Translations under genes and position numbers: made by a program
From: Bacteroidales bacterium Bact_11
Lineage (GTDB): Bacteria > Bacteroidota > Bacteroidia > Bacteroidales > UBA932
Assembly: GCA_001603505.1 (NCBI GenBank)
Contig: LUZC01000012.1
Location: 74,725 to 126,468, forward strand
Direction: 5' to 3'
DNA: 51,744 nt
Shown: positions 44,761 to 51,475 of the stretch, piece by piece
Position numbering within the stretch: the stretch's first letter is position 1
How the letters are laid out: each line of letters opens with the position of its first letter
Notes under the pieces: generated by a model
Database searches by the model: none
Told to the model about the DNA's origin: nothing
The model's input: only the letters and a program-made list of their open reading frames with translations

Positions 44761-45634
44761 AAGTAGCTGCAACAAACACTGCGACGCTGAGCAGCAGCAC
44801 AAAAGCCAAATAGATCACAGCGACCCAGAGGCCTGTCTTGAACGCCAGCCAGAAGCTCTTCTTCCAGGAAATGCGCAGCCACTGATGATAATCCAGCATC
44901 AGCAGGAAAAACATCAGAAGTACACTGATAGATGCACTCTTACCCCAGGTCAGCAGGACAGCGAACAGCATGAAGAAGCTGAATTGGCACAGCACGTAGG
45001 CGGTAGCAGCCGCACAGGCCGACCGACCGATCTGGTAGCGCCTTCGCAAACTGGGGATCATTGCCAGCCATAACAGCATGAACTGGCCGATGAACAGCGG
45101 AATGCCCTGGCTGCGGAGCGTGTTCTCCAGCGCGGCAATGGCGGCCTCGTGCCGGGTATCGACTTCTTCCGGATGTTGGTCAAGGTGCAGATAGAGGTAA
45201 CCCTGACGGGTAACGTGCAGGAGGTTTCTGGCAAAATCGGCTTCGGAGGTGCTATCCCGTTCCGATACGGAGATCAGATTCTGCCCCGGCAGATTATCCT
45301 CATGCTGCACGGGCTGCAGCACGGCCGAAACCAATGCAAAGAAAGCATAGAAGATAATGAGCGCCGTCAGCGGCGCCAGGTAGCGTTCGTGCTGACCGCC
45401 GATATAGTCGCGGATCATGTAGCCCGGCCGCAGCAGCAGGTGCTGGAAGGTTCGCTTAGCATCGTCGTTGAGGAAGGGAATGTTGTCGAAAGCGCCCTTG
45501 TAGAAGGCCCCTGAACGCTCGCCGTCCTTGGAGGGATGGGGTTCGCAGGGCTTCTTCCAGGGAATGAATCCCAGGTTCCGCCACATCTTGAACGCGCGCA
45601 GGCGCACTTCGAACGAATGTTTTCTGCCGGCCAT
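44750..45634 (-). CDS. DUF3667-like membrane protein lacking the zinc ribbon
   Basis: 294 residues. The segment FNDNIP-like to LLLRPGYMIRDYIGGQHERY (residues about 55-90) matches DUF3667, in which LRPGxxIREYI.GKR..Y precedes the first helix. Four or five membrane helices follow (about 95-118, 180-200, 210-245 and 260-290). Most members begin with a CxxC zinc ribbon; here the N-terminus (MAGRKHSFEVRLRAFKMWRN) has none. The ATG at 45634 is used because the only upstream alternative is a TTG within the -7 box. The 3' end overlaps the uvrA-like gene by 11 bp, tail to tail. Function unknown. Confidence 0.75.
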   Translation of the reverse strand: MAGRKHSFEVRLRAFKMWRNLGFIPWKKPCEPHPSKDGERSGAFYKGAFDNIPFLNDDAKRTFQHLLLRPGYMIRDYIGGQHERYLAPLTALIIFYAFFALVSAVLQPVQHEDNLPGQNLISVSERDSTSEADFARNLLHVTRQGYLYLHLDQHPEEVDTRHEAAIAALENTLRSQGIPLFIGQFMLLWLAMIPSLRRRYQIGRSACAAATAYVLCQFSFFMLFAVLLTWGKSASISVLLMFFLLMLDYHQWLRISWKKSFWLAFKTGLWVAVIYLAFVLLLSVAVFVAATFMK

Positions 45635-45652
45635 TACAGATGCTTCTTGCCG

Positions 45653-45680
45653 CAAAGATAGGCATTATTTCCTATATTTG
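45653..45680. promoter_or_regulatory. Divergent -7 boxes between the DUF3667 and MATE genes
   Basis: TATCTTTG on the minus strand (45660-45653) lies 18 bp before the DUF3667 ATG, and TATATTTG on the plus strand (45673-45680) lies 18 bp before the MATE ATG. The two boxes point outward from a 12-bp A/T-rich centre. No proper -33 elements are seen. Confidence 0.55.
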
Positions 45681-45698
45681 CAGCCTTGATTCACTGCT

Positions 45699-47030
45699 AT
45701 GAAGGTTGCGCTGGATGGGCACTATGGATACCGGCGACTGGTAAAGTCGGCGGTACCGGGCATCCTGATGATGCTCGTGGGCAGCATCTACAGTGTCGTG
45801 GACGGGCTGTTCGTGTCGAATTTCGTGGGGACAACGGCATTCGCGGCGCTCAACGTGATCTGGCCGGCCATCATGCTGGTCGGAGCGCTGGGCCTGATGA
45901 TCGGCACAGGCGGAACGGCGCTGGTGTCGATGACTATGGGCCAGGGCAACCACGAAGGGGCGCAGCGGATCTTTACGATGCTCATCCAATTTACCGTCGT
46001 CCTGGCGGTCATCTTCATGGTGCCGATGTTCTTCCTGATGGAACCCCTGGCCCGGATGCTGGGTGCGGAAGGCGAGATGCTGCACCAGTGCGTGGTCTAC
46101 GGCCGCATCTGCACGATCGGCCTGCCGGGCTTCATGCTGCAGATGTGCTTCCAGTCGTTCTACATGACGGCCGAGAAACCGCAACTGGGCACGGTGATGT
46201 CGATTGTCTGCGCGGTGACCAACATGGTGCTCGACGCGTTGTTCATCCTGGTGTTCCACTGGGGCCTCGCGGGTGCGGCTGCGGCTTCGATGGCGGCTTG
46301 TTTCGTGGGCGGATTCTATCCTGTCTGGTACTTCTCGAGTAAGCGGAATTCCAGTTCGTTGAAACTGGTCTATGCGCTTTTCAACCGGCGCCATATTCAG
46401 AAAACCTGCAGCAACGGGTTGTCGGAATACGTTGGCAACATCTCCTTCAACGTTCTGGCCATCTGCTACAACCTGCAACTGCTCCGTCTGATGGGCGAAA
46501 ACGGCGTGGCGGCCTACTCCGTGCTGCTCTACTACAGTTACATCTTCGCGGCCGTGTTCTTCGGCTACAACATCACGGTTACGCCCGTCATCGGATTCAA
46601 CTATGGGGCCGGAGACAAGGCGGAACTCCGGAGCCTGCTTCGGCGCTCGCTGGTACTGCTGCTGGCGCTGGGATTCATGATCACGCTGGTATCGGAACTG
46701 TCCGCCCGCCCGGCGGCCCGTCTTTTCGTGGGCTACGACCCCGAACTGACGGAACTCACGGTGCGCGCCCTGCGGATCTCGATGGCCAGTTTCGTGCTGG
46801 TAGGCGTCAACCTGTTCGTCTCGGCCTGGTTCACGGGCCTGGGCAACGGAAAGGTATCGGCCGCCATTTCGTTCGTGCGCAATCTGGTGCTGGAACTGGG
46901 ATTCGTATTTTTACTGCCCGCCCTGCTCGGTCCGGACGGCATCTGGCTGGCCGTCGACGTCGCCGAAGTCTGCTGCCTCATCCTCGGCCTCTCGCTTCTG
47001 GCCGTCTACCGGAAACGCTACGGCTATTGA
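45699..47030 (+). CDS. MATE family efflux transporter
   Basis: 443 residues with about twelve hydrophobic segments along its length. The MATE N-lobe begins RRLVKSAVPGILMMLVGSIYS then VVDGLFVSNFVGTTAFAALN, with the family V(D)..FVG..G..ALAA pattern, and the C-lobe repeats it (GENGVAAYSVLLYYSYIFAA and GYNITVTPVIGFNYGAGDKA, matching the A.G....P...YNYGA motif). It moves cationic drugs or metabolites out in exchange for sodium or protons; the substrate is unknown. The gene ends seven bases inside the convergent HAD gene. Confidence 0.92.
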   Translation: MKVALDGHYGYRRLVKSAVPGILMMLVGSIYSVVDGLFVSNFVGTTAFAALNVIWPAIMLVGALGLMIGTGGTALVSMTMGQGNHEGAQRIFTMLIQFTVVLAVIFMVPMFFLMEPLARMLGAEGEMLHQCVVYGRICTIGLPGFMLQMCFQSFYMTAEKPQLGTVMSIVCAVTNMVLDALFILVFHWGLAGAAAASMAACFVGGFYPVWYFSSKRNSSSLKLVYALFNRRHIQKTCSNGLSEYVGNISFNVLAICYNLQLLRLMGENGVAAYSVLLYYSYIFAAVFFGYNITVTPVIGFNYGAGDKAELRSLLRRSLVLLLALGFMITLVSELSARPAARLFVGYDPELTELTVRALRISMASFVLVGVNLFVSAWFTGLGNGKVSAAISFVRNLVLELGFVFLLPALLGPDGIWLAVDVAEVCCLILGLSLLAVYRKRYGY

Positions 47031-47626
47031 TACAAAAGCAGATTCAATGCTCCCCGTAATTGCGCCGCACCGGTGAAATGCAGCGCGGAGAGCCCGGCGG
47101 CGCGGGCGCCTTCCACGTTGGACAATGTATCGTCGATGAACACCGATTCTTCGGCTTTCAAGCCATACTTGTCGAGCAGGCACTGGAAGATGGCGACATC
47201 GGGCTTGAGCAGGCGCACATCACCCGAGACCACCTTGCCGTCGAGCAGCGCGAACACGGGATAGTTTTTCTCGATCCGGTAGAACGTCTCGGCCGACCAG
47301 TTGGTCAGGCCAAACACGCCGTAGCCCTCCGCCTTCAAATCGGCCACCAGTTCATACATGCCCGGAATCGGGCCTCCCATCATCTTCTCCCACTCGTCCC
47401 AATACACGTCAATCTCTCGGGTCCACTCCGGATATTGCGCTTTCAACTCGGCGATGCCTTCCGCAAAAGGCTTCCCGCCATCGAACTGGCGGTTCCACTC
47501 GTTCGTGCAGATGTGATCGAGGAACCACGTCGCCTTATCCGCATCGCCGAAGTATGCATCGAACAGATAGTGCGGATTCCAGTCCACCAGGACCGCCCCG
47601 AAGTCGAAGATGATGTTGCGGATCAC
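47024..47626 (-). CDS. HAD-superfamily phosphatase (YihX-like)
   Basis: 200 residues. Motif I is NIIFDFGAVLVDWNP, with Asp at the nucleophile position and FGxVLxDWNP as in the YihX/HAD-IA subgroup (glucose-1-phosphatase-like). Motif II is VFGLTNWSAETF, and motif III/IV is LLKPDVAIFQCLLDKYGLKA with SVFIDDTLSNVEGARAAGL, giving the acidic metal ligands. The second Asp of DxD is replaced by Gly, as is common in this subgroup. The start is taken as the GTG at 47626 (VIRNIIFDFG), as no in-frame ATG lies nearer, and the SPFH gene ends 14 bp upstream. The substrate is unknown. Confidence 0.85.
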   Translation of the reverse strand: MIRNIIFDFGAVLVDWNPHYLFDAYFGDADKATWFLDHICTNEWNRQFDGGKPFAEGIAELKAQYPEWTREIDVYWDEWEKMMGGPIPGMYELVADLKAEGYGVFGLTNWSAETFYRIEKNYPVFALLDGKVVSGDVRLLKPDVAIFQCLLDKYGLKAEESVFIDDTLSNVEGARAAGLSALHFTGAAQLRGALNLLLYQ

Positions 47627-47640
47627 TGAGGGATGGCCGG

Positions 47641-48489
47641 TTATTTCTTGATGCTGGACAGATCGAACATCATGCCGTTGTTGCCGGAAGTCATGACCTG
47701 CGGCAATTCGCCGTTCCATTTTTCGATCCAGTCTTCCTGAACGATCATCGGGCTCAGGGAGGCGGCGATGGTGCGGTTGTAGTAGGCCTCTGCATCGGCC
47801 TTGACTTTCGTGGCTTCGGCTTCACCTTTGGCTTTGGCAATGGCTATCTGGGCATTCGCTTCGGCCTGCTTTACCAGGTTCTCGGCCTTGAGCGCCTCCT
47901 GAATGGCCTGGTTCTTCGCTTCGATGGCGGCGCTCAACGACTGGGGCGGCGTAATCTGCGAGGTGAATTCCGACACGATGAATCCTTCGGCGCTCAGTGA
48001 TTTCTCCAGCATCTGGCGGACTTCCTGCTCGAACTTGGCGCGGTTGCCCATCAGTTCGTCGGAAGTATAGTTGTTCGCACTGATGCGGTAGGCGTCGTAG
48101 ATGCAAGTGCGCATATAGCCCTGCTCAATGTCGCGCAGCGAACGGCGGTATTTGTTGAAGACATACGAGGCCTTCGTCCGGTCGAGCTGGTAGGCCAGCA
48201 GCGGATCCATCGAGAAGGTAGCAGCATCCTTGGTTGTCACGGTAAACGGCGCATAGTCCACGCGCTGGATGTAGACCGGATAGGTAAATACGCTGGTCGT
48301 GATGGGGTTATAGAACGTCAAACCGGAGACCTGCGTCGAGATGAGTTCACCCTGGTCGGTGAGTGAAAACTTCTTGAACTTGATGCCGATTTCGGAGTTG
48401 TCGACCATCTTGGTGCAGGAGCCCGCCGCAATGAAGAGGACGACAAGGCCAAGTCCAATGTAAAGCAATGTCTTGTGGGAACGATTCAT
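47641..48489 (-). CDS. SPFH/prohibitin-family membrane protein
   Basis: 282 residues. One N-terminal membrane helix (about 6-24, TLLYIGLGLVVLFIAAG) precedes an SPFH domain (about 28-180), with SEIGIKFKKF, FYNPITTSVFTYPVYIQRVD (prohibitin-like) and AYRISANNYTSDELMGNRAK. A coiled coil rich in Ala/Glu/Lys (about 195-250, LSAAIEAKNQAIQEALKAEN) follows. Such proteins form membrane-bound rings; bacterial functions are mostly scaffold or protease-associated. The ATG at 48489 is preceded by the -7 box TATATTTG (48522-48515), and the repeat element at 48533-48643 lies immediately upstream of that promoter. Confidence 0.9.
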   Translation of the reverse strand: MNRSHKTLLYIGLGLVVLFIAAGSCTKMVDNSEIGIKFKKFSLTDQGELISTQVSGLTFYNPITTSVFTYPVYIQRVDYAPFTVTTKDAATFSMDPLLAYQLDRTKASYVFNKYRRSLRDIEQGYMRTCIYDAYRISANNYTSDELMGNRAKFEQEVRQMLEKSLSAEGFIVSEFTSQITPPQSLSAAIEAKNQAIQEALKAENLVKQAEANAQIAIAKAKGEAEATKVKADAEAYYNRTIAASLSPMIVQEDWIEKWNGELPQVMTSGNNGMMFDLSSIKK

Positions 48490-48514
48490 GGCTGTTTCTT
48501 TACGTTTTATCGTG

Positions 48515-48522
48515 CAAATATA
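48515..48522 (-). promoter_or_regulatory. -7 promoter box of the SPFH gene, abutting repeat A
   Basis: TATATTTG on the minus strand fits TAnnTTTG. The core of repeat A ends at 48533, only 10 bp upstream of this box. The -33 position, some 20 bp further up, therefore falls inside the repeat, which may supply it or disturb it. Confidence 0.5.
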
Positions 48523-48532
48523 CGAAATTTTG

Positions 48533-48643
48533 CGCTGCAACGGACGCAGCAGTCAGTCAGAGACTTATGCAAAGTGCCCCCACTGGACGAGAAGGGGAGC
48601 ACTTTACATAATAAGCTGTCATTCAACTGCGTCCGTTGCAGCG
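48533..48643 (-). repeat. REP-like nested palindromic repeat, copy A
   Basis: A 111-bp element in inverted orientation relative to the other two copies. Outer arms CGCTGCAACGGACGCAG and CTGCGTCCGTTGCAGCG pair perfectly over 17 bp. Inside is a second hairpin with AAAGTGC/GCACTTT arms, and the segment CTGACTGACTG (read on the minus strand) is shared by all copies. The two other copies are at 49723-49833 and 51335-51445. The right-hand arm contains the stop codon of the ICMT-like gene, and the left-hand end lies 10 bp from the SPFH -7 box. No coding function is inferred, although reading frames cross it by chance. Confidence 0.9.
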
Positions 48644-49159
48644 AAACGAAGATGGGCGGCAGAGCGGGAACGGCAGGTAGCGGCCAGTGCGCTGCTTATA
48701 GGAAAGGTAGGCTTCGCCGAAGTCTTTCTCGAGGCGTTTCTCTTCGCTGTGGACCTGCACGGTGAGCAGCACCGCCTGTACAAGAAAAACGGCCAGCGGC
48801 CACCAAGCCCAAAGATAGATGAGCCAGCCGATGTCATAGAAATAGACGCCCAGCAGCATCGGGTTGCGGCAGATCCGGTACGGACCTTCGGTCATCAGTT
48901 CTTTGGTCCGCGGTGCCACCTCGTGACCGTAGGCATCAAAAGGATTTCCCTTGCCCACCTTCTTCATATATACGATGCTCCAGATACTCAGTGCCAGACC
49001 GGTGATAGCGAGCAGTGCGGCCACTATGATGCGGACCGCAGATTCCGGCACATACGGGCAAGGTCTTCCCGACACCAGCCACATAAGCGACGGAATGCCC
49101 AACACGAAGATGCAGAGCCCCAACAGATAACCCACACTGTCTTTGAATGTATGCTTCAT
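48623..49159 (-). CDS. Isoprenylcysteine carboxyl methyltransferase-like membrane protein
   Basis: 178 residues with four or five hydrophobic segments (about 10-30, 42-62 and 110-145). The family motif is clear: MTEGPYRICRNPMLLGVYFY (GPY...RNP.Y.G....) with the later EEKRLEKDFGEAYLSYKQRT (EE..L...G..Y..Y), matching the ICMT/PEMT-like methyltransferases (PF04191 and relatives). The last residues, SSFRCNGRS, are encoded by repeat A, which also supplies the stop codon, so the protein's original tail was probably replaced when the element arrived. It lies 3 bp downstream of ogt. Substrate unknown. Confidence 0.88.
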   Translation of the reverse strand: MKHTFKDSVGYLLGLCIFVLGIPSLMWLVSGRPCPYVPESAVRIIVAALLAITGLALSIWSIVYMKKVGKGNPFDAYGHEVAPRTKELMTEGPYRICRNPMLLGVYFYDIGWLIYLWAWWPLAVFLVQAVLLTVQVHSEEKRLEKDFGEAYLSYKQRTGRYLPFPLCRPSSFRCNGRS

Positions 49160-49162
49160 CGC

Positions 49163-49657
49163 TCAGATTTTTTGTTCCAGTTGCAGCAGCCGACGCTTGC
49201 GGTCGAGCCCGGCGGCATAGCCGGTCAGGCTGCCGTCCGCCCCGATGACGCGGTGGCAAGGGACAATGATGGCAACGGGGTTATGGCCAACCGCTCCGCC
49301 GACCGCTTGCGCGGACATGCGTGCCATTCCCCGTTGCTTGGCGATGCATTCGGCGATTTCGCCATATGTCATTGTCTTCCCATAGGGAATGGTCAAAAGC
49401 ATCTCCCAGACAGCCCGTTGGAAAGACGTGCCATGCAACGCCAGCAGAGGCGTGCGGGCCGGCACCCGGCTGCTGAAATAGCTGTCAAGCCAGCGGCAGG
49501 TTTCATCAAAAACCGGCAAGCGGCATATGTCGGGGAGACTGACGAGGTCAGAACCAGAATGGCGTTCTTGATCGAACCTCAGCCCGACCAGAGCCTGCCC
49601 GTCGCTGGCCATCGTCATTCCGCCCAGCGGCGAATCATAATGCCACGAATAGTCCAT
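49163..49657 (-). CDS. ogt: Methylated-DNA--protein-cysteine methyltransferase
   Basis: 164 residues. The active-site motif IIVPCHRVIG with acceptor Cys134 is intact, followed by GSLTGYAAGLDRKRRLLQLE (the G.L.GY..GL..K..LL..E signature). Earlier, TSFQRAVWEMLLTIPYGKTM then TYGEIAECI gives the helix-turn-helix recognition region, and AVGGAVGHNPVAI precedes the active site. It removes alkyl groups from O6-guanine in one suicide transfer. The ATG at 49657 is used because it gives the family N-terminus and follows a near-consensus -7 box (TATCTTTA, 49670-49663). First gene of an ogt-ICMT pair. Confidence 0.95.
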   Translation of the reverse strand: MDYSWHYDSPLGGMTMASDGQALVGLRFDQERHSGSDLVSLPDICRLPVFDETCRWLDSYFSSRVPARTPLLALHGTSFQRAVWEMLLTIPYGKTMTYGEIAECIAKQRGMARMSAQAVGGAVGHNPVAIIVPCHRVIGADGSLTGYAAGLDRKRRLLQLEQKI

Positions 49658-49716
49658 CTTTGTAAAGATACTCACTATTCCCGAAACCGCCAAATCGTCC
49701 GCCGCCCCCCTCCTTC

Positions 49717-49839
49717 TTTTTCCGCTGCAACGGACGCAATTGAATGACAGATGATTATGCAAAGTACTCCCCCGCGCCGTGAGGAGGAGTACTTTACGTA
49801 AGGCCCTGACTGACTGCCGCGTCCGTTGCAGCGGAAAAA
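49717..49839 (+). repeat. REP-like nested palindromic repeat, copy B (next to the RAYT gene)
   Basis: The 111-bp core is 49723-49833; flanking T and A tracts extend the outer arms to 21 perfectly paired bases (49717-49737 with 49819-49839). The inner hairpin AAAGTACTCC/GGAGTACTTT lies at about 49760-49795, and TTACGTAAGG and CTGACTGACTG follow it. It differs from copy C at nine of 111 positions by my count. It ends 64 bp before the ATG of the RAYT transposase and lies between that gene and the divergent ogt gene. Confidence 0.92.
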
Positions 49840-49903
49840 AGAGTTTGGAAATCTGACAAAAGATACCGACCTTTGAAACAGACATTCTAAAGTGGCGAAA
49901 GAT

Positions 49904-50818
49904 ATGAAGGGGCGAAACAAACCGGTGATCAGGCCTGATGCCATCCATCACATTTACCAGAATACGCGGCACGGTCATCTGATTTTCTATTCAGTAAAAG
50001 ACTACCTTGTTTTTTTATCGGTTGTGTCCCTATCGGCACGTAGGAACGACGTACAAGTTCTGGGCATCTGCATGATGCTCGACCACATTCATTTACTGGT
50101 CAAAGTCCATGACCCGCGCCAACTCATTTCATTCGTCAGGGATTATACGTCACGATTCACCAGACTTCATAATGACTACTATCAACGACAGGGAGCCTTG
50201 CTGAATCCTTATGGTTGTGCGCCTAAGATCGGACACAAGAGAATCCGCTCCGGCATTGCCTACCTATACAACAACCCTGTAGAGAACCATCTGGTGCTCA
50301 GGGCGGAAGAAGACCGGTGGAATCTTCTGGCATACGCAGCCAACCGGTATCCTTTTTCCGAAAAGGTCAGGATGGATTATGCCCGGTGGGAACTTCGGAA
50401 GGCATTGTATGAGGTAAAGGCCTCACGGCAGGGTGGTCGAATTTTGGAATACGCACAACTAGAACGGATTACCCGACATCTTTCTCCCCGGGAACTGCAG
50501 CAGTTTATCGATTATACCATTTGGAAATACAATCCTGTCGACTATCAGGCGGTCATCTGTTTTTATGGCTCTTATGAAGAAATGCTAACTGCCATCAATT
50601 CTAATACGGGCAGCGAATATGACTTGAAGGAAGATGCGTTCGCCAAAGACCACAGAATATACAAGCAGATGATCCATTATCTTGTGATTCATGGCAGATG
50701 GCTTTCCATGAAGGAAGTGCTCGATCTTCCTGAAGATGGGCGCAAACAGTTGGCGATCCAGCTGATCCGGCAGTTGGGTGCTACGGAAAGAGAGGCCGAC
50801 AAACTGCTTCGGCTCTAG
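49904..50818 (+). CDS. REP-associated tyrosine transposase (RAYT, Y1/HUH family)
   Basis: 304 residues. The N-terminus MKGRNKPVIRPDAIHHIYQN is typical of Bacteroidota RAYTs. The HUH metal motif is DHIHLLVKV, with His61 and His63. The predicted catalytic tyrosine is Tyr120, in the family block SGIAYLYNNPVENHLV (equivalent of YIHxNPVxAGLV). Residues about 135-304 form an extra C-terminal region ending AIQLIRQLGATEREADKLLR, which looks helix-turn-helix-like. The gene is visibly more A+T-rich than its neighbours, suggesting a foreign origin. It is flanked by copies B and C of the 111-bp repeat, its likely substrates. A GTG at 49892 is an alternative start. The stop overlaps that of the convergent phosphatase (CTAG). 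Confidence 0.92.
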   Translation: MKGRNKPVIRPDAIHHIYQNTRHGHLIFYSVKDYLVFLSVVSLSARRNDVQVLGICMMLDHIHLLVKVHDPRQLISFVRDYTSRFTRLHNDYYQRQGALLNPYGCAPKIGHKRIRSGIAYLYNNPVENHLVLRAEEDRWNLLAYAANRYPFSEKVRMDYARWELRKALYEVKASRQGGRILEYAQLERITRHLSPRELQQFIDYTIWKYNPVDYQAVICFYGSYEEMLTAINSNTGSEYDLKEDAFAKDHRIYKQMIHYLVIHGRWLSMKEVLDLPEDGRKQLAIQLIRQLGATEREADKLLRL

Positions 50819-51267
50819 GACAGTTGCTTCATCAAGGCCTGGCAGCCAGTGTAGATGTCATTATAGGCGGTTTCAAAATCGCGGGTATACCACGGGTCAG
50901 CGACGGATCGGTGTTCACCGGCATAGTCCATCAGCAGACGAACCTTGCCTTGCGGATCACCGCCTGCAATCCGACGGATGGCACGCAGATTCGCTTCGTC
51001 CATTCCGATGATCAGATCGTATCGGTCATAGTCGGCGGCCGTCATCGGGCGGGCTGTCCGAACGGGATCATAGGGAATACCGTGAGCACGCAGGGTGCGG
51101 GCTGCCGGCGGATAGATGGGGTTGTTCCACTCTTCCTCGCTGACCGCCGCCGAGGCTATTTCGAAAGCATCGGCTCGCCCGACCCGTTGCAACAGGTGCC
51201 GCATCACGGCCTCCGCCATCGGGCTGCGACAGATATTTCCCAGACAAACGAACAAGATTCTTTTCAC
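50815..51267 (-). CDS. Low-molecular-weight protein-tyrosine phosphatase
   Basis: 150 residues from the GTG at 51267. The P-loop CLGNICRS is at residues 8-15 (CX5RS, with Cys8 as nucleophile), followed by PMAEAVMRHLL, SAAVSEEEWNNP in place of SAGT, and the general-acid segment VADPWYTRDFETAYNDIYTG. The GTG is chosen because the promoter box TATATTTG (51278-51271) overlaps the codons of the next upstream ATG at 51285, and the GTG gives the usual VKRILFVCLGNICRS start. The gene lies between the RAYT gene and repeat C, so it is enclosed in the repeat-flanked region. Confidence 0.92.
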   Translation of the reverse strand: MKRILFVCLGNICRSPMAEAVMRHLLQRVGRADAFEIASAAVSEEEWNNPIYPPAARTLRAHGIPYDPVRTARPMTAADYDRYDLIIGMDEANLRAIRRIAGGDPQGKVRLLMDYAGEHRSVADPWYTRDFETAYNDIYTGCQALMKQLS

Positions 51268-51270
51268 GAC

Positions 51271-51278
51271 CGCAAATA
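51271..51278 (-). promoter_or_regulatory. -7 box of the phosphatase gene, close to its start codon
   Basis: TATATTTG on the minus strand matches TAnnTTTG and ends three bases before the GTG start at 51267, implying a leaderless or nearly leaderless mRNA if the box is used. The longer start at 51285 lies upstream of the box and is unlikely. Confidence 0.5.
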
Positions 51279-51334
51279 TACGCATTTTCGTGTGCAATTC
51301 GCGTTGCTTCCACCCTCCCCTGCCTGCCATTTTC

Positions 51335-51445
51335 CGCTGCAACGGACGCAATTGAATGACAGACGATTATGCAAAGTGCTCTCCCTCGCCGTGAGGGGGA
51401 GCACTTTACGTAAGGCCCTGACTGACTGTTGTGTCCGTTGCAGCG
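51335..51445 (+). repeat. REP-like nested palindromic repeat, copy C
   Basis: A 111-bp element in the same orientation as copy B. The outer arms pair as in B except for changes in the right arm (TGTTGTGTCC instead of TGCCGCGTCC). The inner hairpin is stronger than in B: AAAGTGCTC pairs with GAGCACTTT, extended by TCCCTC with GAGGGG around the loop GCCGT. The element lies between two divergent promoters, the phosphatase (-7 box 51278-51271) and the partial gene at 51476 (-7 box 51464-51471), and ends 18 bp before the second. Confidence 0.9.
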
Positions 51446-51463
51446 CAAAAGCGCAAAATTGTG

Positions 51464-51471
51464 TATATTTG
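51464..51471 (+). promoter_or_regulatory. -7 promoter box TATATTTG downstream of repeat C
   Basis: TATATTTG fits TAnnTTTG and ends four bases before the ATG at 51476. Its -33 region, about 20 bp upstream, overlaps the end of repeat C. Confidence 0.5.
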
Positions 51472-51475
51472 TGGT

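Noticed and set aside
48475-48765. Open frames across repeat A that translate to peptides resembling those from repeats B and C
   Set aside because: The similarity comes only from the shared 111-bp repeat. The frames run through both arms, overlap real genes and have no start or promoter logic. Such frames are a known source of false gene calls.
49675-49978. N-terminally extended versions of ogt and of the low-molecular-weight phosphatase reading into the repeats
   Set aside because: The extensions are repeat-derived, and both proteins have normal family starts downstream (49657 and 51267).
48533-51445. A CRISPR-like array
   Set aside because: Only three repeats, each 111 bp and palindromic, spaced more than a kilobase apart with genes between, and no cas genes.
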